The notes: generated by a model from the sequence alone, not told the origin. A DNA stretch of 64,000 bases from Circinella minor (GCA_016758965.1 JAEPRB010000066.1:1-64000); one strand, 5' to 3'. Positions 46,512 through 59,515 are shown, counted from the stretch's first letter. Numbers and translations: made by a program.

Positions 46512-48206
46512 ATGGCAATTGGTAGCAAAAAATGTATCTCGTCTGGTATTAAACTTGCGCCACCTATTCAACAGGCTGTCATCATTTGTGAAAAACAATT
46601 GGATCAAAAAGCATGGTTTACTATTCAAGTGATCCCTCAACAAACTGACATTCGCATTGTCAATGGTTCTCCTGTTGGTAAACAATCAGTAGCTGCTACT
46701 CGCCAGCCTTATACTATTGCACGTCGATATGAAGATTTTAGCCAATTTGCTCAACGCTTGCGTGAAGCTTTTCCAACCAGCACCCGCAGTCTTGCAAGTC
46801 GTGCTGGATCACGGCTATTGAATAATCAACCTATTTTAATTGATACCACCAATCATCATTATCAAAATAACGACAACACTAATAATAGTATTTCTATTCC
46901 AAAACTCAACAATGGTAAACGATTAATGTTAAATAGCAAAAAACGACGCTCAGAACTCGATAAATTCATGCAAGCGCTATTCCATTTACCTCCATCCATC
47001 TCCCAATCTTTGGTTGTATTGGAATTTTTTGGTTTACAAAAAGCTGATACAGAACATCAAATTCAACAACAACAAATGGAACAAGATACGTCACGACTTA
47101 TTCAAAGATCTCAATCATCCTTGACAACAACTATTCAAAAAAATCAGCATTTAAAAAAGAAACATCAAAAACAAGAAAAAGAAGATTATGCACTTCGAAA
47201 ATCGGTTTCTCATCCGGATTTAATGATAGATGCACCACCATTACCTTCGCCGCTTTTATTGCCGTCTTATTCAGCTATTCATCCATTGGATTCGCTAAGC
47301 TTTGTGGAACATCAACAACAACAAACAACAGCCTCATCTTCACCACTTTGGAAACGTTTCCGAAATCGTGCACGTGTTCCATCTAATGCTTCCCAATATG
47401 TACCATTTCCAGTATCACCTCAACCCGAACCAACCGCATCTACTTCAAGTCTTACTTCCTTATGTAGTCAGGCAGCAAGTATGATTATGCCATGGACCGG
47501 ACGTGCACAACAACAACCTCCACCTCCTTCTATAATGCATCATCAGCAGTATCATACTCAATGCCGTCGTGGTTCACCCATAATGTCTCCTACTTCAACA
47601 ACAATGCCAACTTTACCTCGCCCTTCGATGTCAACACCAACGGGAAATCAACCTACTACTGTTGCTACAAAAAGACCACGCAAGAAATCATCTGCACCTT
47701 CTGCTGCATACTGCTTGCCAACTCCTCCTCCATTGCCTGGCAACAACAGTAACTATAACCATAATTTAGTAACTAGTAGTAGCGTTATTAGTAGCACATC
47801 CACAAGTTCAAGTTGTTATAGTCGTGATAGTCAAAGTACATGTGCTACCAGTATTGCACCAAGTCCAACTACTTCACCTACTTTACGTATGATCAAGATC
47901 AAAATTATTTACGATGTTGACAATATTATTGTTATTCAAGTACCTCGATCTATTACTTTAACAGATTTACGTTCTCGTATTGCTCAAAAATTCAATGATC
48001 CAACTATTTCATTACCAAAGGATTTTGTATTATTATTTAATGATACACGATCTTCTGCTTCTTCAAGTACAAGTGCTGCTTCTTCATTGTCTGCTGATAG
48101 CAGTAGTGGTACCGCTACCTTGATTGCAAAAGAACAAGATTTATCAAATGCCATGGGATCTATTTGGGTTCGTCATGAAAAAGTAACAATCCGCTGTGTT
48201 GCTTAA
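46512..48206 (+). CDS. PX-PB1 domain protein (Bem1/NADPH-oxidase-organiser-like architecture without SH3)
   Basis: Intronless, 564 residues. The N-terminal PX domain (about 20-190, interrupted by an Asn-rich loop near 115-135) contains ARRYEDFSQFAQRLREAF (70-87), the phosphoinositide-binding RRYxDF signature, and later RSELDKFMQALFHLPPSI. A long low-complexity linker rich in Ser, Pro and Gln follows (about 190-450). The C-terminal segment (456-550) reads IKIIYDVDNIIVIQVPRSIT, LTDLRSRIAQKF, as in PB1/Bem1-type heterodimerisation domains. Bem1/Scd2 and p40phox combine PX and PB1 with SH3 domains; no SH3 is seen here. A role in membrane-linked polarity or oxidase scaffolding is inference. The start ATG follows a TA-rich leader; no upstream frame. 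Confidence 0.75.
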   Translation: MAIGSKKCISSGIKLAPPIQQAVIICEKQLDQKAWFTIQVIPQQTDIRIVNGSPVGKQSVAATRQPYTIARRYEDFSQFAQRLREAFPTSTRSLASRAGSRLLNNQPILIDTTNHHYQNNDNTNNSISIPKLNNGKRLMLNSKKRRSELDKFMQALFHLPPSISQSLVVLEFFGLQKADTEHQIQQQQMEQDTSRLIQRSQSSLTTTIQKNQHLKKKHQKQEKEDYALRKSVSHPDLMIDAPPLPSPLLLPSYSAIHPLDSLSFVEHQQQQTTASSSPLWKRFRNRARVPSNASQYVPFPVSPQPEPTASTSSLTSLCSQAASMIMPWTGRAQQQPPPPSIMHHQQYHTQCRRGSPIMSPTSTTMPTLPRPSMSTPTGNQPTTVATKRPRKKSSAPSAAYCLPTPPPLPGNNSNYNHNLVTSSSVISSTSTSSSCYSRDSQSTCATSIAPSPTTSPTLRMIKIKIIYDVDNIIVIQVPRSITLTDLRSRIAQKFNDPTISLPKDFVLLFNDTRSSASSSTSAASSLSADSSSGTATLIAKEQDLSNAMGSIWVRHEKVTIRCVA

Positions 48207-50906
48207 AAAAACACCTATTTCATTTTTATTTTTTTTGCTTTGTTTTTGTTATTTACCCCATACCTTTCATTTTTTTAAAATACATATTATTTTCTTGATT
48301 GACTACATATTATATCCCTTCTTCCCTTTCCTCTTTCCCCTCCCCCCTCAAAAAAAAAGAAAGAGAAATTTTTACACTCTTTCAAACATCCCCTCCCCCC
48401 AAACCTTTCATTTTCTAAAAAAAAAATTGTACATAGCTTACTTTATATACATTCACTTATACTCAGTCACTGCACACTCCTTTTTTTTCTTCTTCAAAAC
48501 CATATGTCCCATAACAACAACTATACGCAAACATTCTATTTATTTATTTATTTTCTTTTGTAGAAAGTTATTATTATTATTATTATTATTTTGAGGCAAA
48601 AAAAAAAGACATTTCATTCCTTCTTTTGTCTTCTTTTTGTATATATTATACTCACTTTAATATAATAACAATAACTTTCTACTTGTTTATATTCATTCAT
48701 TTTTTTTATATATATTTTGTATGTATTGTATAAAACTTAGTTCATTTTTTTCTTGAAGGAAGAAAAATATTCATTTTACCATTTAAAAATAAAATAAAAA
48801 TTCATCAAACAACCCTTAAATATATCAATTTTAACAAAATACTTAATTGAATAATGTATTTCTAAAAAAAAAAGGATCGATTATTTATAAAGAATAATGA
48901 TAAATGCCAAGGAATGCAGTATTTTTAATGAGTAATGCGGGAAAAACGGTTAAGGCATAAAAAATATTTAAGGTGAGTGGTACACCCACTTACCTGGGTT
49001 CTAAACAATGAATTTCTTAATGCACTGACCACCTTTTTTTTTTTGGACCATATTTTTTCTGAGAGTAAAAAGTAACCAAACCTGTTTTGAATGTTTGTGC
49101 AGCCTCATAATAATTATAATAACATAAAATACTCCTTCTAATTCAATAAAGACATAATTATTTGTGCATTAACTTATTATGTAATTATGGATGATTGATG
49201 ATTAATGATGTTCATAGCTTACTCCGAATTATTTGATTTGCATGCATTTTATACGATTTTTACCCATTTTTGGTATATTGGGGGGGGGCAAAGTTGTGGA
49301 AGGAGGAAGACAAAGAAAATGAAGGAAAAGAATCTTATGTAACATTATTTGAATGGTAAAGTGATGATGATATAAAATTAGTTCTCATTTGTGTCAATAA
49401 TACACAATGCAATTTCTTTCTTGTACGATTACATACATTATTGTTAAATACGTACGTACAAATCTTCTTGCAGTATATGTACGTTTTAAAAGATGAATGT
49501 CTAATGCAAATATTATATAATCAGAATTGTCAATAAAAATTTTAAGGTAAATCTTGACGGGGAAAAACTTTTATATCATAGAACTTTATAATGAATCTAG
49601 ATTTGTTTTTAAGCACGATCTGGTGATGTAATCTTACATGTACTTATGTTGTGTTACTATTCGATTTCGTAGCTTTCTATTATTATTCATGCTAAAAGTA
49701 GTTAATGTAGAAGGTTTATAGCATACAATAAAAAAAAAGGGGTGGGGGGCAAATGTGTAAGAATAATAACCGTGTTTGATTGTTGTGTTTTCTCTGGGTT
49801 GGAAATATCTAAAAAAAAGATTGTTACATAATAACAGCAAATGATGAACAGATATTATCTGTGAATGAGTAAAATAACTTGTTAAATGTACAGTTTTTCT
49901 ATTCGATTTCGTTGGTTGTTATTTAGTATGGATAACTTTATGCTAAGGAAATTTAGTATTTATAGTCTTAACTACTTTATACCAATGTCAACATAATATA
50001 AAAATAATAATCTATAATTATAAGGAGAACCATAGTAGTACGTATTCTGAATCTTTACAATTCGTTTTTTTCACGAGAACAATAGTTAACTAGCATATAT
50101 ATACGTATACATACAACGGTTATATATTTAGGCCAGGTAAAATAAACTCACTAACAATTAAAGAAACTATAATATCACACCGATTTGTAAACATTTACAG
50201 CAATAGTCATAGTACTTAAGATGTAATATCAGCCAGAGGGAAAAAAGAAAGATATGTTATTACTATTTCTTGGTTGTGGTTACAGAGCATAATTGTAACT
50301 ACCCAGTAAATAAGTAATTTTAAAACAATATGGTAGCTCTACTGCTTATATAAGTAGTGGCAAAAATAGAAAACTTCAACATGTAAAGTGAGTAATTTAT
50401 ATTTTTGGTTAGTAAATATCTTTATATTAAACCTATTATAAGTAAAAATTATTATACAATACATAGCATCTACAATTGTATTTAAGCTATCTTTTTTTTT
50501 TCTTTTGCTGCAATATTATAATGTTACTTAGGAATCAAGAAAAATTTGAAGTTAAATATCATCATACTAAAACTCTTTTGGATTTATGATACAAAAGATT
50601 ACTTTTTTTCTTTACAAGTTTTTTGTAACACATACAAGTTTGAGCACTTCAAGTTTCAAACATATACTTTATTTTGTAAATTTTATAATAATACTTAATT
50701 ACATTGATTTGGTTTGGTTTTTTATCTATGCAAACAAGAAATCAATGTGATATACATCCTGCACTTTTAAAAAACTTACACATGATCTTCTTGAATTTGT
50801 TTCGGAGCTAGTTGATGCAATCAGCAAAAATTCTCTTTCCTTCTCTGTGGCTGCCTCTATTATCAACCAACTTCATATATATTTTTTCAGATAGATTTTA
50901 TTAATC
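48207..50906. other. Intergenic between PX-PB1 and LRR genes
   Basis: 2.7 kb, AT-rich. The first 450 bp are C/T-rich 3' flank with a (TTA)n tract near 48570-48592. A short hairpin lies at 48971-48995 (AGGTGAGTGG pairing with CCACTTACCT, one G-T pair, 5-nt loop). No gene or tRNA was recognised. Confidence 0.55.
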
Positions 50907-52196
50907 ATGGTTTGGGGTGGTAACGATAATGCAGTACAAAAATGGGTGAAGCAACTCACCGAAAATGATCCCAACTTGACATCACTTCACATTCTCAGCA
51001 TGCGACGACTCTCACAAAGCGATCTGAAATCGATCTTCTCAGCTATAACGCATAACACGCATCTCAAAACTCTTTATTGTTCTGGTCATGCAATCGAACA
51101 AGAAGCCATGGATCACCTTTCCGAGGCATTGACATTAAACGACACACTCGAAACACTCAACATAGGAAATGCGGAGCTTGGTCAACATGACGATCTATTA
51201 CGTATTTTCGCTGAAGGTCTAGCTGTCAATGAAGGACTTCAACATTTAGATTTTGAGAATAAAGGTCTTAATAATACTGCTCTCGCACTTCTTGCACCGG
51301 CTTTAGTCAAAAATACAACTTTACGATCACTCAACTTGGCAAGAAATGAATTATCAAAGTCATTGGATCAAGTATTAGAAAATATTCGGTCCCTGAACCT
51401 TTCAGGCAACAAGATTGACGCTGCTGGTGCACGTTTACTTTCTACACGTCTCGAAAATATTGAAGACTTGGATATTTCCAATAACCCATTGATGGATGGT
51501 GCTGCTGCTTTAGCAGAAGCTTTAGGAAATAATGCAAATATTAAATCACTCAAATTAATCGGTGTGACATCATTAAACAGTGATGATGAAGAAGATATGG
51601 GTGATTCTACACATGGTAATCCATTGATGATAAAACTTGTCCAAGCGCTCAAAACAAATAAGAGCTTAAACCGAGTTTGGTTGGATAGAAATGGTATTGA
51701 ATCTCATGCTTTGGAAGGACTGAACATTTTACAATCTGGTTTGACTGAATTGCGATTACGTAACAACAAGGTGGATGATCAAGGTGCAAAATGGTTGGCA
51801 CAAGAAAAAAATGTCACCGACCGTCACATTCATTTGGATTTGGGTAGCAATAAAATTGGTTATGAAGGTTTTGGTGCCTTGTTAGATACACCATGGATTC
51901 ATCATTTGGGTTTATTTAATAACAAGATTAACGGATTACCGGATATTTTACCAGAATTAAAATCAAGCACAGTAGAATCATTAGATATTGGGTGTAACGG
52001 TATCACCATTGAGGACTTGGGAGCTATTATTACTGTACTTTTACAAGATGGTGTACCACAACTTCGGTTATTGGAAATGGGTGGTAATGCAAAAGAAGAA
52101 GAGATGGAAGCATGGGAATCAGCAATTGCTCAATTACAAGAACAACGTGAAGAATTGGAAATTGCATGGAAACGATTTATGCAAGAACAACAATAA
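50907..52196 (+). CDS. Leucine-rich-repeat protein, RNase-inhibitor/RanGAP-like LRR
   Basis: Intronless, 429 residues, almost entirely RI-type LRRs of about 28 residues. Repeats show LxxLxLxxNxL patterns such as LRSLNLARNELSKS, IRSLNLSGNKIDAAGA, IEDLDISNNPLMDGA, LTELRLRNNKVDDQGA, IHLDLGSNKIGYEGF and VESLDIGCNGITIEDL. A short acidic loop (NSDDEEDMGDST, about 223-234) interrupts the solenoid. The C-terminal 40 residues are a Glu/Gln-rich helix. Its size is near that of Rna1/RanGAP1, but I cannot point to the catalytic Arg finger, and the acidic RanGAP tail is absent, so GAP activity is not claimed. No signal peptide, so probably cytosolic or nuclear. Possible 5'UTR intron acceptor just upstream (TTTTTTCAG at 50883-50891). 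Confidence 0.8.
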   Translation: MVWGGNDNAVQKWVKQLTENDPNLTSLHILSMRRLSQSDLKSIFSAITHNTHLKTLYCSGHAIEQEAMDHLSEALTLNDTLETLNIGNAELGQHDDLLRIFAEGLAVNEGLQHLDFENKGLNNTALALLAPALVKNTTLRSLNLARNELSKSLDQVLENIRSLNLSGNKIDAAGARLLSTRLENIEDLDISNNPLMDGAAALAEALGNNANIKSLKLIGVTSLNSDDEEDMGDSTHGNPLMIKLVQALKTNKSLNRVWLDRNGIESHALEGLNILQSGLTELRLRNNKVDDQGAKWLAQEKNVTDRHIHLDLGSNKIGYEGFGALLDTPWIHHLGLFNNKINGLPDILPELKSSTVESLDIGCNGITIEDLGAIITVLLQDGVPQLRLLEMGGNAKEEEMEAWESAIAQLQEQREELEIAWKRFMQEQQ

Positions 52197-53434
52197 TAAA
52201 AGCGACAAAAGTCTACCATTTTTATTGATTCATGAAATGAGGATGGAAAAAAAAAGTATACACATCATATCCTATTTTCAATTTGTACTTATCTATGTAT
52301 ATAATCAGTTTGCTGCTCATCATTTTTTTTCCCTCATACATCAACAATAGTATTACACATATAACATTAAATAAAAAGCTTAAATGTTTCTTTTCTCTTG
52401 TGAAATACGTAGTATTCTTTTGTTTTCTACTGTATAATAAAAGTAAATACTGTTACAATCTGATAAAGGAAATGCGGGCTATGTAATAAAATTCGTTATC
52501 ACCTTTTTTTTTTATCTCTTTAATTCTAGAGCCATAGTGTGTATTTGTATACTGAATATAACAAAAGCGTAAAAGTAGTATAAATGTTAGAAGTAGACCT
52601 TTTTGGAGCTGGCTTACAATCTTTAAATACTTAACGAAATGAAAAAGAAAAAGTATTCATGACCTATGAGCCAAATAATAAAAATGAAATGTATACGTAA
52701 CATATTACAATCATATTGTACGATTATCAGTGGGTATTCAAACCTACAGTAAATGGCCTCCAAAACCTATACACAACAAGAAGCAGAAAATCTTTTAAAT
52801 GAAAAGCTCCTTTAATATTTCGGTGTAAGCCAGATTATGCCTACTTTGGATTACAATGAAAATGTGCTTTCTTTATTAATCTGAGGATAATAATCTGGAT
52901 CAGAAGAATACACAAAAGTAATCACTACTTCTCTATGCCATCAATCTTTTAATTAATGAAATGATACTAGTTATCTTGAAATAAAAAACCATGATTTATG
53001 TAATAATAAATTATTATGATAGTTGTAACTTTTTCTTCAAAAAATACACTTCTTATTGTTTTCCTATACAATACGATGATAATACTTGTCACAACTTACC
53101 CATCATCAAAAAGTCACATTCTCGTAGCCATAGGAATAAAAAAAATATATTAAAGTTTGATAATCTGACTTACACTGTATTACATATTAGATCAAGCATA
53201 TGATCACGAGAGAGAGATTGAAAATGTAATATTTTCCTTATTGGGATATTTTTTTCCTGCACTTGCCATCTTGCATGGTCCCTGAAAATAATGGTAGCAC
53301 ATAGGTCGGGGAGATAAAAAAAAAACTGCTATAACTATAAAAGGACGGCGTTTAGAATCTTTATCACTTTAACAAAGGGACGATAGTCTGTTTTTTTTTC
53401 CATGTATACCAATAAAAAATAATTATCAACAATT
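52197..53434. other. Spacer upstream of the first molybdate transporter gene
   Basis: 1.2 kb AT-rich DNA with the LRR gene 3' end and the presumed transporter promoter. No gene seen. Confidence 0.55.
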
Positions 53435-55418
53435 ATGAACACGCTCATCTCTAGCTCAAAACGAGCTTATCAAAGGATTTCTAATAATCTTACATTACAT
53501 GAAGTATGTTTAACGACAGAACCTCTTTGCTAACTTTTTCTGTAAGCATGTATATTTACAACTGTTATTTTTTGGGGTGATAATCATTACGGTATATGTA
53601 TCTAGTTATCCGGTAGTTTAGGAGATTTAGGAACCCTTTTACCAATTATGATCTCTCTAACAATGACTGGTCAAATAAATTTAACCAGTACCCTTTGGTT
53701 TGGAGGAATATGGAACATTCTATCGGGCGTGCGATTTCAGGTACCCATGTGTGTTCAGCCTATGAAAGGTAACTTTTTTTTTCTTTTTCATTGCTGCAAA
53801 ATATTCATTTTGTGAATAACAACAATTAACTATGCTACTTTGAGTAGCCATTGCCGCTACCGTGTTATCAAGCAGTATGTCGATTGACGAAAATATGTCG
53901 GCTGGTTTAGGTATGTGTATCCTATTTTCACTCGTGACACGAGATATCAATCTCGTATACTGTACATCTATATGCATCAAAGGAAAGAAGGATGAGAAGA
54001 AGAAAAAGAAATAAGTATCCTTACACAAAAAGCATTATGCACGACATGTAGGTGTTGCTGGTATCATTTTTTTCTTGGGTGCCACACGCACCATTCATCT
54101 TGTTGGTTCATATACACCTGTTGCCATAGTACGAGGTATTAATATATATTATGCGCTTCCATATATTTATACATACATGTGGTACAAGTTTATATTTATT
54201 CTTGTTTAAAAACAACTGTACTATATAGGAATTCAATTAGGTGCAGCAGCTTCTTTGATAAAAACAGCTCATAATCTGATATCAGGTTTAACATGGACGA
54301 TTTCGACGGATAACTGGTCAGATAACTATAACTGGGTACTGTTGTCATTTATTTTTGTCATAACTTGCTATCGTACACGTATACCAAGTGCATTGATATT
54401 GTTCGTTATTGGTTTGTCTTTTGCATTAATCCGGATGTTTGGTACCGAACACGACACACTTAATTTACCTCGACCAGTTATTGGTGCTCATTATCCCGAT
54501 ACAATCATCCAACCTACTCTAGAAGACTTCCGGAATGGATTTGTTAATGCCAGCTTGGGCCAAATTCCGCTTACTGCGCTTAATTCAATAATTGCTTTGA
54601 GTGCTCTAATTGATGATTTATTCCCGGACCATCATGCTGATACAGCAACAATTTCAATGAGTATTGGTGTTATGAATCTAATTGGCTGTTGGTTTGGTTC
54701 CATGCCATTTTGGTACGTATACAGGATATGGAAAAATGTAAATTTATATTCCAACAAGTAAAAAAAAAAAACGAGTGATAAATTAACAATAAGGTGTGCT
54801 GCATATTATATATATAGCCATGGGTCCGGTGGATTAGCAGGTCAATTCCGTTTTGGAGCACGATCAGAAGTATCTGTTATTATTCTCGGTCTTAGTAAAC
54901 TACTTCTTGGTATACTATTTGGAAGTTCGCTTGTAGGTCTACTTGAGGTGTTTCCCAAATCAATCTTGAGTGTAATGCTTTTTATTTCTGGTATTGAGCT
55001 TGCTTCTGCTGCACGTGCAGTAAACAATGGTATTCATGATGAAAAGAAACAAAAGGAAAATTGGACCATCATGTTGACCACCATGGGTGTTATTATTGCT
55101 TATTCAAATGTCGGTGCTGGGTTTGTTGCTGGGTTCGTAGTTGCTTTTCTTCTTTCTGTCCAGCGACTTGGAGTACGTAAATGGTACGTATCTTTTATTC
55201 AAGGTATTGAAGACATACCATCAAAGTGGAAGCATCAGGATGCTTTTGTGTATACTGGTGAATCCGCTGTCGGCAAGACTCGTCATGGGGATTTAGAAGG
55301 TTCTGAATGGCAACCATTATTGGGTTGCAGCAACAGTGATTTGTCAAAAACAGGAGGGAGAACCATCATTGGGGCTATTAGTAATTCAAACACAAGTTCC
55401 TCTTCGTCATTACACTAA
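53435..55418 (+). CDS. MOT1-type molybdate transporter, copy 1
   Basis: Membrane transporter of the MFS_MOT1 family (formerly sulfate-transporter-like), high-affinity molybdate uptake in plants, algae and fungi. Exons 53435-53503, 53606-53768, 53848-53910, 54052-54135, 54229-54712 and 54818-55418 close to 487 residues. Conserved blocks: LSGSLGDLGTLLPIMISL (24-41), the PMCVQPMKAIAATV signature, GATRTIHLVGSYTPV, ALSALIDDLFPDHHAD, and CHGSGGLAGQFRFGARS after the last intron. Around ten hydrophobic segments are seen. The C-terminal tail (about 430-487) is hydrophilic and Ser-rich, cytosolic by analogy. Tandem with a second copy 1.9 kb downstream. Substrate by family; a vacuolar or plasma-membrane location is not decided. 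Confidence 0.88.
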
Positions 55419-57269
55419 AAAGTAAATGTGATATAAATCTGAAGATAATGCTTTATACATAGCACGCAACTACATACTCTTTTTTTTCTTATGTTGTTCT
55501 GTTAATTGTAAATAAAAATCTACACTTGTTAGTCGATAAATATTTCTTTTTCTTTTAATACTTTGCGCTCATAAAGATAATTTTTTTTTAGATGTATAGC
55601 ACTTTGATAGAATATTATGCAAATATTTTTTTATCAGCTATTATCTTTTACTTTTCTGTTGTGAAACAATTAAAAAAGCGCGCATTTGTTTGTTATTCTT
55701 AAATGGAAAAAAAAAAAAGATAACAGTTATATAATGTTCGTGTAATGTGTGTCGGGACTAGATTAAATCATGTCCCCGCCTTATCAAAATATAACACAGT
55801 AGTGTATATTAAGTGACGGTAATACTTATTAAAAGAAAATATTTGTATAATCATTGTATTAGTTGATTTTCATTTCATATACGGCCTTTCTTTTTTTTTT
55901 TACGTGTGGTTATAAAAATAATAATAAAAATAAAACGAAACGGTTGTAAAGAAGCTGTGTTGTAAAGTGCTCATCTTATCAAAAACGCAACTAGACAATT
56001 TACATTAATAATAAGCAATAATAGCTAATACATTAATATTTTTTTTTTCATGATTCTGCTGTTGTCTATATGAAATATACTTTCTGCTTTGTTTATTTTC
56101 TGTATACACATGTCACGTTAAAGATTCTTACCTCTGATTTTTATTAACCTTATTTAATGACTTACACCATCAATTATAATTCAGATCATTTCATATATAT
56201 ATATATATGTTTGTCTTTTTTTTCTTCTTTGTTGTGTTTGTACTACTCATCATAATTGTTTGTTAGCCAAATCCGGTAAGGAATTTCTTTTCGATAAGCT
56301 GGGAAAAAAAAGAAAAAAGAGAAGATAGGCGGAGGTTCCTTTTAATAATTCTTATCTGTGTATAATATATGATTTAACATTGTATACAACTAATATTATA
56401 TACTAGCTGCGAGAGACATAGGAATAATCAGATCATAAAATAAAAGATATAATAAATTTGTTGTGTGAATTTCCAGTGTGACCATAACTCAAATTTTTTG
56501 AATACGTACTCGAAGAAAACTTTGATTAAAATTATAGTACGCAACAATTGAGTAAATTTAATATTCAAACAAGTCATTATCATTTTAATACGTAGTTTAT
56601 TTCTAGCTACGTATTAAATCTAAGCACGAATCTTCTATTAATTGGATTTTAACGTGTTCGTGTTGCTATAAGAAAATAAATCGTCTCGTCGAAACAAATT
56701 ACTATAAGAATATCTGTAGAGGTATACAGCAGATGCTCCTTTTTTTAAAAAATATTATAATTCTGATTGCTGAGCAAAAACATACTCACTTTTGTCTTTG
56801 AATAAGCATAACGTGTATGTACTTCTTACTTTAATATCAACTCTACGTACGCGGTCACTATCATGTTCAATTGTAGGTGGTCCGTTCAAAATAAATATAA
56901 AACTCGATGTAAACAAAATGAACAGACTGTAACAATTGCCACGTTAATCTGTAAGACATAATACATGTAACAGCATTTTTTTAGGGGAGGGGGATTAATA
57001 TTTCTAAAGTAAGGTCGGTTCTTTTGTTTACTTTAAAGATGTAACCCAGATTATTACAGTAGTTTAAACGAGATCGATCTGTTGAGCCTTCCTTTCTTTG
57101 CATCAGTAAAACTACGCTTGCTCCGAATTAGAGTAACACAGAACCGGGAAAAAATTAGCTACCAGCAGCTTGTGTTAAATATAAAAAGGGGGTGGAGGAG
57201 TGCATTCTTATTTTTATCTTGGAAATCAATACAAAATATAATTCTTTCCCTTTTACTTTTTCTTGTCAA
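55419..57269. other. Spacer between the two molybdate transporter genes
   Basis: 1.85 kb AT-rich DNA with T/A runs and several TACGTA sites; should contain the terminator of copy 1 and promoter of copy 2. No gene supported. No long stretch of similarity to the region upstream of copy 1 was noticed by eye. Confidence 0.55.
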
Positions 57270-59266
57270 ATGATTACTGATAGGTTTAAAGAACGAGCAA
57301 AGCGAATTAAAAGAAATTTGACTTTACATGAGGTATATAGCATATATTAATGAAGCTTAATTTTTTTAGTTTGACATAACAATAATGATACTCATCATGC
57401 TTACTAAAACATAACAAAACAAAAAACGCGAACTTTTATTTTTGCTTTTGTATACTATAGTTATCAGGAAGTTTGGGTGATTTGGGTACACTCTTACCCA
57501 TTATGATTTCGCTTGCAGTGAGTGGTCAAATTAACTTGACCAGTACACTTTGGTTTGGTGGTATTTATAATATCTTCACTGGTCTCTTATTTCAAGTGCC
57601 CATGTGTGTTCAGCCAATGAAAGGTAAGTAACCAATATAGTGTATATATTCACTTATTACGCCATCTTGCGTCATCTTGCGTGTTTTTTTTAACTAAAAA
57701 AATTGCATGACTAGCCATCGCCGCTACTGTATTGTCAAGCAATATGAGTATTGAAGAAAATATGTCTGCTGGTTTGGGTATGATAAGATATATATTTCTT
57801 TTTTCATGGTGTGGGAAAAATGTATGTTTATTGTGACACAAATAAAACAGAACAGCATAAAACTTACAACATAAATAACTACAAAATAGGTGTTTCTGCT
57901 ATTGTTTTCTTCTTGGGGGCTACACGTACAATTCATCTTGTTGGCGCGTATACACCGGTTGGTGCAATTAGAGGTAAATTCATTTCATTACCAGAATTTC
58001 GGTCACCATTTATATAATGTCAGATTATTCATTCTTTTTATTTTTTCGTTCGACTACAAATATCATTGTGCTGTCATTGATTTTAGGTATCCAATTGGGT
58101 GCAGGTATCTCGTTAATTAAGAAAGCACATGATCTCGTAAAAAATTTACCATGGAAGATCAATGCAGACAATTGGTCTGATAACAATACTTGGGTATTGC
58201 TTTCATTTATTTTTGTCATTATTTGTTACCGTACACGTATACCCAGCGCTTTGATTTTATTTATTATTGGCTTAATATTTGCACTGATCCGTATGTTTGG
58301 TACCGAACGTGATACGCTTGGTTTGCCTTGGCCAATTGCTGGTGGCCATTATCCTGATACTGTTATTCGACCAACTCCTGAACAATTTCGTACTGGTTTT
58401 GGTGGAGCTGGTATAGGACAATTACCGTTAACATGTCTGAACTCAGTGATTGCCTTGAGTGCTCTAATTGACGACCTATTCCCTAATTATCATGCTGATA
58501 CAGCTTCCATTTCAATGAGTGTTGGTGCCATGAACTTGATTGGATGTTGGTTTGGTTCAATGCCTTTCTGGTACGTTGCCAACTTACAGAAAAAAAAATA
58601 ATGTGAAAAAGAACACAGGAGTTACAGTAAACTTATTAAAGTAAACAAAATGTAATTTTTTTTAGTCACGGTTCCGGCGGACTAGCAGGACAGTATCGGT
58701 TTGGAGCTCGATCAGAAGTATCCATCATAATTCTTGGGCTCGGTAAATTGCTTCTAGGTATCATTTTTGGAAGTTCTCTAGTTGGTTTGCTTCAAGTCTT
58801 TCCTGATTCCATTTTGGGTGTGATGCTTTTTATTTCCGGAGTAGAACTTGCTTCTGCCGCTCGTGCAATCAATAACGGTGTTAGTGATGAAGTCAGACAA
58901 AAAGAAAATTGGACAGTAATGCTGGTTACTATGGGTGTCATTGTTGCTTATTCCAATGATGGTATTGGATTCCTTGCTGGTTTGGTTACTGCTTTTATTT
59001 TGGCTGTTGAAAGACTTGGTATTCGCAAATGGTTCGAAGCGTTTACTAGGGCCCTTAAAGATTTGCCGCATAAATGGAAAAATCAGGAAGCATTCCAATA
59101 TAACAAACCTTGTGATGCTACACGAGATTTGAAAACATATGATTTAGATGAACGACGACTATCTGATGAAGAGAGTTCTAAAAATGGGCGACAGAAGAAT
59201 TTGAACTCTACCACTAATTCCAGCTCTCTTCCACCTACCACTACAACTACTCATTCTGCTCTCTAA
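57270..59266 (+). CDS. MOT1-type molybdate transporter, copy 2
   Basis: Paralogue of the preceding gene. Exons 57270-57332, 57461-57623, 57715-57777, 57890-57973, 58087-58570 and 58666-59266 close to 485 residues. Exons 2-6 have exactly the same lengths (163, 63, 84, 484, 601 nt) and phases as copy 1; only exon 1 differs (63 against 69 nt). Same signatures: LSGSLGDLGTLLPIM, PMCVQPMKAIAATV, CHGSGGLAGQYRFGARS. The N-terminal cytosolic leader is basic (MITDRFKERAKRIKRNLTLH) and differs from copy 1, as does the C-terminal tail. This fits an old tandem duplication with different regulatory tails. Its 3' end converges on COG6 about 250 bp away. Confidence 0.88.
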
Positions 59267-59515
59267 ATCTACCATATCATTTTTATTTTTAACACGCATT
59301 TCCCTGGGACTTCGCTTTTTTTTTTACCCTTTCCAATTATGCAACCTTAAATATTTTTTCTATTACCTATGTAATATACTGTATACATTTATAAATTAGC
59401 TACATATTATAATATTATAAACTTTTCATTATTATTATTTATATTATTAACTATAATAAGAAGTTTTCGTTTCGTTTGTAATATAGATGTATAATTTTTT
59501 TGTATAATTTTGCTA

